Below, piece after piece: positions 1 through 9,219 of a stretch of 64,000 nucleotides of DNA. The notes beneath the pieces were generated by a model. It was given only the letters and a program-made list of their open reading frames with translations. It did no database searches and was not told where the DNA came from. The position numbers and the translations under genes are program-made. Position 1 is the first letter of the stretch. Every line of letters begins with the position of its first letter. This DNA comes from Granulosicoccaceae bacterium (GTDB lineage Bacteria > Pseudomonadota > Gammaproteobacteria > Granulosicoccales > Granulosicoccaceae): the NCBI GenBank assembly GCA_020629835.1, contig JAHDCO010000001.1, positions 147,968-211,967 on the forward strand. The letters are read 5' to 3'.

Positions 1-1014
1 ATCATGAAGCCCGTGTTCGAACGAGCCTGTGCAGACACGCAGCGTATCGTTCTGGCCGAGGGTGAGAACCCACGGGTACTCAGCGCTTTGCAGGTTCTGG
101 TAGACGATCAGGTGTGTCGACCTGTTTTGATCGGGCGACGGTCGGTTATCCAGCAAGAGATCGAGAACCTGGGTTTGCGTTTAACCATTGGCGAAGGGTT
201 CGATGTGTTAGACCCGCAAAATAATCCCAACTACGATAAACACGTCGATGCGTACCATCGATTAATGGAGCGGTCTGGCGTATCACCTGAATACGCTGCC
301 TCTGTGGTTCGTACACGAGGAACCGCACTCGCCGCTTTGCTGGTACGCCTGGGTGAGGCGGACGCCTTAGTGTGTGGGGTGCAGGGTGCCTACTACCGAC
401 ACATCAAGTATTTAAGAGAAGTTATTGGCATACGCGATGATGTGCACGATCTGTCCGCCCTGATTCTGATGATATTAGACAAGGGTTCGGTGTTTATGAC
501 CGATACCCACGTGACCGTTGATCCGGATGCAGAACATTTGGCGGAAACGGCCGCAATGGGTGCTGAGGTGGTGGAACGCTTCGGCCTGAAGCCGAAAATC
601 GGATTGTTGTCGCACTCTAACTTTGGTAGCCGTAACAATCCGAGCGCACTGAAGATGCGGCGCACGCGCGAGATTCTCTGTGATCGCCATCCGCATTTGC
701 CGGTTGAAGGTGAAATGCATGCTGATGCGGCTCTGTCAGAAGAAACGCGCAGCCGAATTTTTCCCAACGCGGCCTACGAAGGCGGCGCCAATTTATTGGT
801 GATGCCAAACCTGGATGCTGCGAACATAACCTACAACATGGTGAAGGTCATGGGCGATGGCGTTCCGGTGGGGCCCATGTTGATGGGCTTGAACAATCCC
901 GCTCACGTGGTAACTGAATCCACCACTGTGCAGGGCATTGTTAACCTTTGCGCTATTGCGGCCGTCGATGCCATTGACTATAAACAGCGTAATGAGCTGG
1001 TTAAGACGCTGTGA
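1..1014 (+). CDS. maeB: NADP-dependent malic enzyme, C-terminal phosphate acetyl/butyryltransferase-like domain (5' truncated by window edge)
   Basis: Open frame from base 1; PTA-like domain motifs (IVLAEGENPRVL, GLLSHSNFGS, EGEMHADAAL, LVMPNLDAANITYNM) typical of the MaeB C-terminus. Confidence 0.85.
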   Translation: MMKPVFERACADTQRIVLAEGENPRVLSALQVLVDDQVCRPVLIGRRSVIQQEIENLGLRLTIGEGFDVLDPQNNPNYDKHVDAYHRLMERSGVSPEYAASVVRTRGTALAALLVRLGEADALVCGVQGAYYRHIKYLREVIGIRDDVHDLSALILMILDKGSVFMTDTHVTVDPDAEHLAETAAMGAEVVERFGLKPKIGLLSHSNFGSRNNPSALKMRRTREILCDRHPHLPVEGEMHADAALSEETRSRIFPNAAYEGGANLLVMPNLDAANITYNMVKVMGDGVPVGPMLMGLNNPAHVVTESTTVQGIVNLCAIAAVDAIDYKQRNELVKTL

Positions 1015-1376
1015 TGAAACTGGAATTGTTCCTGAACCGCTTGCGGTCTGAACCCAATGCAATTGAATTTCCCGATTCAATAGCGATTATCAATGCGTTG
1101 TACGAGTACAAGCCCACGGGTTTTCGAAATCAGGATCTGATCAGCGAAGCCGGGCAGAATGTGGGCTCGTGTAAGTTGTTTGCATTCGCTCGGCTGCATG
1201 ATTTAACCGAAAGCGAAACCCTTGCGTGTTTTGGTGCTTATTATCGCGCCGATGTATTGCGTAATCCTGAAGGTGATAGCCATCCGAACATTCGGCAGTT
1301 TATGAAAACGGGTTGGGATGGCATTGAGTTTTTTGGGGTGCCACTGCGTGCCAAGCCAAACGCGCTGGTGGACTAG
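1014..1376 (+). CDS. HopJ type III effector family protein (PF08888-like)
   Basis: Small protein with FxxxLxxxPxxIEFxDxIxxIxxxYxYxPTxFxN...AGxNxGSCKLFAFA pattern; ATG overlaps maeB stop (TGATG). Confidence 0.8.
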   Translation: MKLELFLNRLRSEPNAIEFPDSIAIINALYEYKPTGFRNQDLISEAGQNVGSCKLFAFARLHDLTESETLACFGAYYRADVLRNPEGDSHPNIRQFMKTGWDGIEFFGVPLRAKPNALVD

Positions 1377-1386
1377 TCCACCAGCG
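1363..1386. terminator. Perfect 24-bp palindrome CGCTGGTGGACTAGTCCACCAGCG between convergent genes, possible bidirectional terminator
   Basis: Direct reading; contains the hopJ-like stop codon TAG. Confidence 0.5.
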
Positions 1387-1397
1387 TGATGTGTTTG

Positions 1398-3260
1398 TTA
1401 TAAATCACCCTGGGCGTTTTCATCAGGTACTTTGCGGAACACCCAACCGGTGTGCAGCATCGACCCATCGGCCCCTGCAAAAATTGTCTCACCCCGGCCG
1501 CGCCCATAGCCCTGAATAACCGCTTCATTGTCGTTGATCAAGCGAATCGGTTGTTTATGGCGTCCGTCGTTATCCTGAATAACCACGTGATACGCGCCGT
1601 CTTCGTACACTAATTCCACTTTGCCAAACTGAAAACTTTTGATGTCGGTATCGACGGGATTGATCAGTTGGTAAACCCCCATTCGATCGTGCCACACCGG
1701 GTTACGTACTTCGGTTTCCATTTCTGTGGCAATTAAGTTATTTCGACCCGCTCGATTGCGGCCATACAGCACTTTCTTGCCATCCACTTCGCGTGCAAAT
1801 AGGGATAACTCGCTTAAGCCCGGAATTTTTATTTTTATAAAGCCCAGGATTTTTGCCCGAATAGTGTGACTACCCGTATCGTTAGGCGATAAGTCCAGCG
1901 AATCACCGGCCACTTGTAACTCATGACCGTCCGAATCGCCGGTGATGTTGATGTGACCAAACACGGACGTATACTGACCGTTAAAGTCTGTGGGTTCGCC
2001 TGGTAATGGAGTGGGTTCGGCTTGACGTTTGGGCACATCGTCTAAGGATTGTCTTGTGGCAACCGGATACGCATTACTCAAGATTTCATCCGCAATCTCG
2101 TGTAACCCACCGCTAGGACCATTTGCCATCAACACAACACCCAACTTAGCATCGGGTGCCACAGCCACTAAGGCGTTGTGCGCCATGGTTTGCCCGCCGT
2201 GCCCGATGACCGCGTATTTATTGTCTAGCATGCCTGAGAAGTGAAACCAGCCGAGTCCATTAAACGGATCGGGCGTATAGGGTGTCTCGTACGACTGAAT
2301 TGCCAGCATCTCTTGCAAAGTGTTGGGCGTGATCAGTGATGCTTCAACATTACTCAGCTGTGTTTTATCGGTGTTTTTTACGCCATCAATTTTACTGGTT
2401 ACCTCGTTACTTTCAACGTGGGGCTTATTGGCGATAACCCATTTCAGCAGTTGGCTTAAATCCCCGACCGTACTGATCAAGCCGCCGGCGGGTAGGTCTC
2501 TTAGCGGTAATTCCTCGACTTCTTTTCCACCGATATAGCTTTTGGACATGGCATCGCCCGTGGTGTCGTAGCGAAAGTTAGAATTCATCATCCCCAGGGG
2601 TTCTAAGATTTGGGTGTGCATGTATTCAGTAAACGGGGTGTTGCTGGTGTGTTCAACCGCGTGCCCTGCCAAGGTGTACGCGATGTTGGAGTAACCGAAT
2701 ACCGTATTCGGTGGTGCGGCAGTGAAGTACTGACCCATCTGCTCAGTGACGTAAGTGTATGGCGCTGGCTCAGTGGTGAACATGCCGTCCATCAGAGAGT
2801 CTGGAATACCTGAATGATGCGACAACACATTGCGCAAGGTAATGTCATCGGTAGAGCCAAAGCGTGAACGTATGCTGAACGACGGTAGCGAATCGACCAG
2901 TGGCGCATCGAGTGTTAGGCGCTGTTGCTCTTTGAGCTGCATAACGGCAAGCGCTGTGAAGAGTTTCGAAACAGAACCTGCGCGGTATTGTGTTGCAGCG
3001 GTTGCCGGCACTTCAGCGTCGGCATCGGCAAAGCCAAAACCTTCACTCCACACAACGCGCTGATCGTCCACTAACGCAACGCTTAAGCCGGTTATGTCGT
3101 GCTCGTCCATGCGTTCAGGAATGTACTGTTGCAGGTACTGGGTTACGCGGGAGTAGTCGTCGGTTAACAGCAGGTTGAGTGCAGGAGCTTTAGGCGTTGT
3201 GCTGCAAGCGCACAGGGTGGTGAAAGCACTGGCGCACAAAACGCCTGTTAATTTTTGCAT
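1398..3260 (-). CDS. Serine hydrolase (beta-lactamase/class C-like) lipoprotein
   Basis: N-terminal lipobox-like LCAC; SVSK (SxxK), YSN, HGG motifs. Confidence 0.85.
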   Translation of the reverse strand: MQKLTGVLCASAFTTLCACSTTPKAPALNLLLTDDYSRVTQYLQQYIPERMDEHDITGLSVALVDDQRVVWSEGFGFADADAEVPATAATQYRAGSVSKLFTALAVMQLKEQQRLTLDAPLVDSLPSFSIRSRFGSTDDITLRNVLSHHSGIPDSLMDGMFTTEPAPYTYVTEQMGQYFTAAPPNTVFGYSNIAYTLAGHAVEHTSNTPFTEYMHTQILEPLGMMNSNFRYDTTGDAMSKSYIGGKEVEELPLRDLPAGGLISTVGDLSQLLKWVIANKPHVESNEVTSKIDGVKNTDKTQLSNVEASLITPNTLQEMLAIQSYETPYTPDPFNGLGWFHFSGMLDNKYAVIGHGGQTMAHNALVAVAPDAKLGVVLMANGPSGGLHEIADEILSNAYPVATRQSLDDVPKRQAEPTPLPGEPTDFNGQYTSVFGHINITGDSDGHELQVAGDSLDLSPNDTGSHTIRAKILGFIKIKIPGLSELSLFAREVDGKKVLYGRNRAGRNNLIATEMETEVRNPVWHDRMGVYQLINPVDTDIKSFQFGKVELVYEDGAYHVVIQDNDGRHKQPIRLINDNEAVIQGYGRGRGETIFAGADGSMLHTGWVFRKVPDENAQGDL

Positions 3261-3329
3261 GGTCAGGTCTTGTATCGATGACGTCCATGAGAATAGCGCC
3301 TGGCTAACAACGACGTCTGTAGCACTCGG

Positions 3330-3731
3330 TTACTGAGTGTAACGGGCTAATCTTTCGGACAGCGTGCCCGTGTGCAGTTCGAACAGATGATTATCGTAGT
3401 CGTAGAAGTACAGCGAAAGTCCTTCACCATCGACACGTGAACGGCTTTCCAGAATATCCAATTGCAACGCTTCCACTTTAGCCAGGCGCCTATCGTAGTC
3501 TTCGGGCGGAATTTTGAACGCGATGTGGTTATACGTTTTCGAGGGTAGAGGGTCGCCTTGCATGGTCGCGACCCATAAGCCGGCAATATCGAAGAACCGT
3601 TCTTTGGACAACGAAAACGTTTCGTCGCCACTGTCGTAGATTCGCCTGGCATCTAACACCGAACTTAGGAAAGCTTCGGTACGGTCAAGATCTTTGACGA
3701 TAAACGTCATGTGACTTAAACCTTCGATCAT
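3330..3731 (-). CDS. fosX: FosX-type fosfomycin hydrolase (VOC superfamily)
   Basis: Near full-length resemblance to remembered Listeria FosX (GLSHxTxIVKDL, SGDxTFSLSKExFFxIAGLW, TYNHIAF, YFYDxDNHLFELHxGTLxERLxRY); H7, E44, H69, E118 positions conserved. Confidence 0.85.
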   Translation of the reverse strand: MIEGLSHMTFIVKDLDRTEAFLSSVLDARRIYDSGDETFSLSKERFFDIAGLWVATMQGDPLPSKTYNHIAFKIPPEDYDRRLAKVEALQLDILESRSRVDGEGLSLYFYDYDNHLFELHTGTLSERLARYTQ

Positions 3732-3841
3732 AGCGAATACCCTTTCGTGTGCAGTGTCTTCGTGTGATGCGTGGAGGTATGCGGACGTATTGCTGCCTCA
3801 ATAGGAATCGATCGACTTATCGGCACGCAAATGCCTGTTGG

Positions 3842-4561
3842 CTAGAGGTACAGCGGTAAAAGTCCTGCCAGTAGCCCGATAATGCCGCCGAATACGCCAC
3901 CCCAAACGACTAACCAACCCAAGTGTTTGTGGATGATGCGGTGCATGATGTCTCGAACCATTTCCGGGGTCAGTTCATCCAGTCTGGCTTGCAGTATGCG
4001 ATCAAGTTTGAGCAAAAAATCATCGCTGCTGGTGAATTGCTGAATTTGTTCGTTAACTGCCTGTTGAAACCTTGGCGACTCTGATGCATCCACCAGGAAT
4101 TTATTCATGCGCTTTTTAAACGGCTCACGCATGGGTTCCAACGCACCTTCCCCACCGACCATACCCAGCATGCCGCCAAACGAGGAATCCATAATGGTGG
4201 CAACTAACTGATCATAAGCAGCATCAAGGTTCAGCTTGGCAAACAGCGGTTGTAAATCGATGTTGCTGATATCGGTTGTGCTCATAGCGCCATCCACGCG
4301 CTCACGCGTGAACAGGTGTTGGTGAACCAACGTCAGAATGCTTTGTTTGAATTCTTCAAAGCGTAATACGATCACGCCAGAGCCGTATAAACCCGGCACA
4401 CGGTTGAACAGCATGTGAATGGCAAGCCAGTTGGTCAAAGCGCCAGACAATGCAAAAAGGCCAACGCTTAGCAGCACACTGTTAAATGGGGCAGGCAGCG
4501 CGAAAGATAATCCAATGATTACCAGCGCAACCAGATTGGGGAAGACGTGCTTAGTGAACAC
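3842..4561 (-). CDS. DUF445 family membrane protein
   Basis: GALTNWLAIHMLFNRVPGLYGSGVI motif and C-terminal GGVFGGIIGLLAGL. Confidence 0.8.
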   Translation of the reverse strand: MFTKHVFPNLVALVIIGLSFALPAPFNSVLLSVGLFALSGALTNWLAIHMLFNRVPGLYGSGVIVLRFEEFKQSILTLVHQHLFTRERVDGAMSTTDISNIDLQPLFAKLNLDAAYDQLVATIMDSSFGGMLGMVGGEGALEPMREPFKKRMNKFLVDASESPRFQQAVNEQIQQFTSSDDFLLKLDRILQARLDELTPEMVRDIMHRIIHKHLGWLVVWGGVFGGIIGLLAGLLPLYL

Positions 4562-4563
4562 GG

Positions 4564-5634
4564 TTAGCTTTGCGGGTTGGTGCTTCGACGACGGCGTTTA
4601 GACACCCGACTGCCACGGCCACTGGCGGAACCACCTGCCACACTTAAGTCGCCCGCTAACTGAGCTTTTGCACCTACCGATATTTCGCCTAAGCCTGCTT
4701 CAATGTTTTCCAGGCTGGGTGCACCCGACTTGGTGTGACCATCAAGTGCATCACGCATGGCTTTTACATGTGCGGGTGTGGTGCCGCAGCAACCGCCGAT
4801 AATGGAAGCGCCAGCGTTAACGCAAAGTCTTGCGTATTCGGCCATGAGCTCCGGGGTGCCGTTGTAAACCACTTTGCCATCGATGTATTCGGGTATGCCG
4901 CAGTTCGCCTTGGCCACTAACACGGGTTTTTCAGGTAATGATTCAGCCGCTGTATTGAGGTTTAGAACAGCGGCAACCACTTCAGAAGCGCCCACGCCAC
5001 AATTGGTTCCAACGGCGGTAATCTCCGGGCCAAGGCGTGTGCTGATGCCAACGGTATCAGAGGCGGTTAAACCCATCATGGTGCGTCCGTTGGTATCAAT
5101 GCTGACGGTATAGGTGATCGGCAGGTCGGCATCAGCAGCGCCCAGTACGGCAGCCTCGATTTCTTCAGCCGACGATATGGTCTCGATCCAGAGAATATCG
5201 ACCCCACCGTCCTTGAGTGCCAGGGCCTGTTCACGAAACGCAGCCCGTGCCTCGTCGATGGAGACCGGGCCGTTTGGTGCCAATATTTCGCCGGTTGGGC
5301 CCATAGAGCCTGCGACCAGAACGGTTCGGTCTGCCGAATCTGCGGCACGCTTCGCAATTTGTGCAGCTGCTACGTTCAATTCATGCACGCGATGACCAGC
5401 GTTGTGCAGGTTCAGCCGATAACTGGTACCACCGAAGGTGTTGGTTAGGATGATGTCCGAGCCGGCATCAACAAAACTTTTGTGCAGTGTTTCAATGCGA
5501 TCAGGATGATCAATATTCCACAGTTCAGGAGCATCGCCAGTCTGCAGACCGACCGCGAAAAGGTTAGTGCCTATCGCGCCGTCGGCGAGCAACACGGGGT
5601 GTTCGGTGAGCAGTGTTTTGAACCGATTATTCAT
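4564..5634 (-). CDS. bmt: Betaine-homocysteine S-methyltransferase
   Basis: Homocysteine S-methyltransferase fold: LADGAIGTNLF, TNTFGG, GTNCGVGA, GGCCGTTPAHV; ATG at 5634; basic C-terminal tail. Confidence 0.85.
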   Translation of the reverse strand: MNNRFKTLLTEHPVLLADGAIGTNLFAVGLQTGDAPELWNIDHPDRIETLHKSFVDAGSDIILTNTFGGTSYRLNLHNAGHRVHELNVAAAQIAKRAADSADRTVLVAGSMGPTGEILAPNGPVSIDEARAAFREQALALKDGGVDILWIETISSAEEIEAAVLGAADADLPITYTVSIDTNGRTMMGLTASDTVGISTRLGPEITAVGTNCGVGASEVVAAVLNLNTAAESLPEKPVLVAKANCGIPEYIDGKVVYNGTPELMAEYARLCVNAGASIIGGCCGTTPAHVKAMRDALDGHTKSGAPSLENIEAGLGEISVGAKAQLAGDLSVAGGSASGRGSRVSKRRRRSTNPQS

Positions 5635-5683
5635 GATTAGAAGCCTAACACGTTGATTACTGACCAATCGTGGCAAAAATCTT

Positions 5684-6865
5684 GTGAGTTATGCAGCTGT
5701 CGAGGGAAGTTGGATTAATACCGTACCCACACTAGGGGAGTTAACGGTTAGTTGCGTACAGGACGCGACGGCATTCGCACGTCTGCAAAAAGAGTGGGAT
5801 GCATTGCAGTTACGCAATACATCCTCCACGGTGTTTATGTCTTGGGCCTGGCATCACACATGGTGGACGGTCTTTGGGCGTGATCATCATAAGTTGTACA
5901 TCGTGTGTGTGAGAGCCGAAGGTCGATTGATTGGATTGTTGCCGCTGTACCAACGCGTGCGGCCGTGGCCACGGCCAAATCAGGTCATGTTTGTGGGCAC
6001 CGGAGAAGGAGACTCCGATGAAGTGGCCACCGAATATCTGGACATACTGGTTGATGAAAATTACCAACGTGAGGCGGCGCTGGCCGCACTGACCTACATT
6101 GAACAGGAAGGTCAGCAAATGCGGTTTGAGTTCACGCATGTGTTGGATGATTCTGTTTTAGTCAAATCCATTGAACAGCACTTTCCAAACTGGCACTTAC
6201 AGTTTAAAGATTTGGGGTTTCGTTATCGCATTGACTTAGAGGCGGTCAGCGACGACATCCCTATGCAGCCTGAACGAATTAAGCGCGTGAAACGCAGCCT
6301 TCGTGCGGTAGAACGTGATGGCGGGTTTCGACATGAGTCGGTGGCTTCGATTGAAGATGTTGCCATGGCGCTGGACGATGTGGCCACGCTGAGTGATCAA
6401 CGTCAAAAACACTTAGGCCGAGCAAAGAGTGCGTTTGCCTCGCGTAAATTTAACGAGTTTCACCGGCGTGTATTCCCACTGCTGTATCAGTTGGATTCAG
6501 CTGACGTGCACAACTTTTATCATGGGCCTGAACTCGTTGCGTCGTTGTACTGTTTCTACAGTGACAGCACATGCCACTATTACCAAAGCGGCTTTGTGCA
6601 ATCGATGGCTAATCGTTACATGCCACTGACCGTCGCGCACCTTCGAGAAATAACCCGTAACCGAACGGCCGGGCGTCGATACTATGACTTTATGCGCGGG
6701 GATACCGAAAGCTACAAAGGCGATTTTCAATGTGAAAAAACCCCCATGCTTACGGTCGTTCGTTATCCCACAGCGTTCGACCAATGGTTGCATCAAACGT
6801 TTACAATCGTGCGGCGACTGGTTGTGTGCAACTTACGGCGTGTGGGTGTGTCAAGACGTCGTTAG
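5684..6865 (+). CDS. GNAT/CelD (BcsL)-like acetyltransferase
   Basis: WDALQLRN...FMSWAWHHTWW and RRYYDFMRGDTESYKGDF motifs; start uncertain. Confidence 0.75.
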   Translation: MSYAAVEGSWINTVPTLGELTVSCVQDATAFARLQKEWDALQLRNTSSTVFMSWAWHHTWWTVFGRDHHKLYIVCVRAEGRLIGLLPLYQRVRPWPRPNQVMFVGTGEGDSDEVATEYLDILVDENYQREAALAALTYIEQEGQQMRFEFTHVLDDSVLVKSIEQHFPNWHLQFKDLGFRYRIDLEAVSDDIPMQPERIKRVKRSLRAVERDGGFRHESVASIEDVAMALDDVATLSDQRQKHLGRAKSAFASRKFNEFHRRVFPLLYQLDSADVHNFYHGPELVASLYCFYSDSTCHYYQSGFVQSMANRYMPLTVAHLREITRNRTAGRRYYDFMRGDTESYKGDFQCEKTPMLTVVRYPTAFDQWLHQTFTIVRRLVVCNLRRVGVSRRR

Positions 6866-6896
6866 TTCGGGCTTTAAACAATAGGTTTACAAACGC

Positions 6897-7451
6897 ATGG
6901 TTTTTGGACGGCGAAAAACGTACGAACCCAATTTTATCGACACGGTTCAGGTGCCTGGTTACACCGGAGCCATGGGTTTAGTTGCCTGCCCAGGTACGCG
7001 TCTGATGAAACCGGAACTGCCGGCTAAAAAACTATTGCCTATCGATTTAGACGCGGCTACCGATTGGGGTGCGAACGGCTTAGTGTGTTTGTTGGAACAC
7101 CATGAACTCTCCATGCACCGCATTGAACATTTAGGCGAAGAGGCTGAGGCAAGGGGTATGTGGTACAAGCATCTGCCCATCGCTGATATGAACGTGCCTA
7201 CGCAAGACTTTGAAGATGAATGGGCGATTGAAGGTGAGCGCATTCGGCATGCGTTACGCATCGGTGAACGGGTGGTGTTTCACTGTTACGCAGGGCTTGG
7301 ACGAACGGGCATGATTGCCGCACGAATACTGGTGGAAATGGGCATGCCGCATGAGGAAGCCATTGCTGAGGTTCGCCGCTCCAACCCCAGACGCATTCAA
7401 ACCAAAGGCCAGTCCAATTATGTGCGCCGCTGCTATTCGTTGGTGGAGTGA
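6897..7451 (+). CDS. Dual-specificity/tyrosine protein phosphatase family protein
   Basis: HCYAGLGRTG (HCxxxxxR) active-site loop. Confidence 0.8.
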   Translation: MVFGRRKTYEPNFIDTVQVPGYTGAMGLVACPGTRLMKPELPAKKLLPIDLDAATDWGANGLVCLLEHHELSMHRIEHLGEEAEARGMWYKHLPIADMNVPTQDFEDEWAIEGERIRHALRIGERVVFHCYAGLGRTGMIAARILVEMGMPHEEAIAEVRRSNPRRIQTKGQSNYVRRCYSLVE

Positions 7452-7563
7452 GGCGTTCCTGTCGTTTGAAGCTACCCACGGGTCGCCTTTTCCAACCCTT
7501 CAAGGGGCGTTGGCACGCACCATAAACGACCATCTGAGCGGCCACTAATGGGAAATATGCCGT

Positions 7564-9156
7564 ATGGAACCGAATTCAACTGAAGCTTCAGAACCTGCGC
7601 AGCCGCGGGCACGCCGCGGCAGACGCGGTGGCGGACGAGCGGCTAAACGAGAGCAGCGGGCAGCAAGCGGCCAGGCTCGCGCACCCTATATAACGCGCAA
7701 GGTTGATCCGTTGTGTCTGATCGATGAAGAAGGGCTTGCGCTGATCGAGCAAAACGCAGAAACCGTTTTGGAAGAAATCGGCATCGATTTTCGTGACGAT
7801 GCTGAAGCGCTGCAGATGTGGCGTGATGCGGGTGCCGATGTCGATGGCGAGCGCGTACGGTTTCCGAAAGGGTTGTGCCGCAAGCTGATTATGGACAACG
7901 CGCCAGCTGAATTTACCCAGCACGCCAGAAACCCTGCCAACAGCGTTCAGATCGGCGGCAATCACTTAGTCACGGTACCGGCCTATGGGCCTCCGTTCGT
8001 GCGTGACTTAGATGGCGGCCGGCGATATGCCACCATCGAAGACTTTCAAAATTTCGTGAAGCTAGCGTACATGAGCCCGCACATGCACCATTCGGGTGGA
8101 ACCGTGTGCGAGCCGGTTGACTTGCCAGTGAACAAGCGGCATTTCGATATGGTGTACGCGCACATGCGCTACAGCGACAAAGCGTTCATGGGGTCGGTTA
8201 CCGCGCCTGAACGTGCGCAGGATAGCGTCGATATGGCCAAGATTCTGTTCGGTGAGGACTTTATTGACCCTGAAACCGGCCAGGAAAAAACCGTCATCAT
8301 CAACCTCATTAATGCGAATTCGCCAATGACGTTTGATGACACCATGTTAGGTGCTGCCAAAGTCTATGCCCGGAATAATCAGGCCTGTGTGGTGTCACCG
8401 TTTATTCTGGCAGGCGCTATGTCACCGGTTACCGTTACAGGTACTGCGACGCAAATACTCGCCGAAGCCATGGCCGGTATGGCGTTCGTGCAGCTGGTCA
8501 GACCCGGAGCGCCAGTTGTCTTTGGTACCTTTGCAAGCTCTGTCTCCATGCAATCGGGTGCACCGACCTTTGGTACGCCAGAGCCCACCATGGTCATGAG
8601 CGTTTGTGCAGCGCTTGCCAGACGACTCAATGTGCCGTTTCGAAGTGGGGGTGGGTTATGCGGTTCAAAGGTACCGGACGCGCAAGCCGCTTATGAGGCG
8701 GCCAACACCATGAGTATGGCAGCGCTTGTTGGCGTGAACTTCATGTTACATACCGCCGGTTGGTTAGAAGGCGGGTTGGCGATGGGCTATGAAAAATTTG
8801 TTTTGGACGCCGATCAAGCCGGGATGTTGCCGACTCTGCTCGGTGGTGTTGATGTCAGCGACAACGGTCAAGCCATGAGTGCACTGCGTGAGGTGGGGCC
8901 GGGTAAACACTTCCTGGGCTGCCAGCATACGCAGGAGAATTTTGAGACGGCCTTTTATCGCTCTGAAATTGCCGACAACAACTCGTTTGAGCAGTGGGAG
9001 TCTGAAGGTTCTCTGGATGCAGCTCAACGAGCCGATGTTCGGTGTAAATCGATGTTGGCAGCGTACGAAGCACCAGCAATTGATCCGGCTATAGATGAAG
9101 CATTGCTTGCGTTTATTCAAACCCGAAAAGCTGAATTCCCTGACGCGAATTACTAG
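7564..9156 (+). CDS. Trimethylamine methyltransferase (MttB) superfamily protein, non-pyrrolysine
   Basis: MttB-family length and fold motifs (LCLIDEEGLALIEQNAETVLEEIGIDF, GPPFVRDLDGGRRY); no in-frame amber codon; RG-rich N-terminus. Confidence 0.85.
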   Translation: MEPNSTEASEPAQPRARRGRRGGGRAAKREQRAASGQARAPYITRKVDPLCLIDEEGLALIEQNAETVLEEIGIDFRDDAEALQMWRDAGADVDGERVRFPKGLCRKLIMDNAPAEFTQHARNPANSVQIGGNHLVTVPAYGPPFVRDLDGGRRYATIEDFQNFVKLAYMSPHMHHSGGTVCEPVDLPVNKRHFDMVYAHMRYSDKAFMGSVTAPERAQDSVDMAKILFGEDFIDPETGQEKTVIINLINANSPMTFDDTMLGAAKVYARNNQACVVSPFILAGAMSPVTVTGTATQILAEAMAGMAFVQLVRPGAPVVFGTFASSVSMQSGAPTFGTPEPTMVMSVCAALARRLNVPFRSGGGLCGSKVPDAQAAYEAANTMSMAALVGVNFMLHTAGWLEGGLAMGYEKFVLDADQAGMLPTLLGGVDVSDNGQAMSALREVGPGKHFLGCQHTQENFETAFYRSEIADNNSFEQWESEGSLDAAQRADVRCKSMLAAYEAPAIDPAIDEALLAFIQTRKAEFPDANY

Positions 9157-9178
9157 CCATCGTGCAACGTTTGCTTCT

Positions 9179-9219
9179 CCCCGATCGGCGCTAACCCATT
9201 AAGGGTTAGCGCCTCGGGG
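9179..9219. terminator. Long hairpin CCCCGA-(TC)-GGCGCTAACCC-ATTAA-GGGTTAGCGCC-TCGGGG between convergent genes
   Basis: 11-bp perfect inner stem plus 6-bp outer stem with a 2-nt bulge; includes stop codon of the minus-strand gene. Confidence 0.7.

Noticed and set aside
393-1080. Several antisense ORFs (for example 393..767, 475..720, 793..1080)
   Set aside because: They lie opposite the strongly supported malic enzyme gene and have low-complexity or shadow-frame composition.
1014-1376. HopJ-like gene as evidence of a type III secretion effector
   Set aside because: The HopJ family is widespread in bacteria lacking type III secretion and no secretion genes are seen here; only the family name is kept.
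7564-9156. Pyrrolysine-containing MttB
   Set aside because: The ORF is continuous with no internal amber codon, so it belongs to the non-Pyl group.
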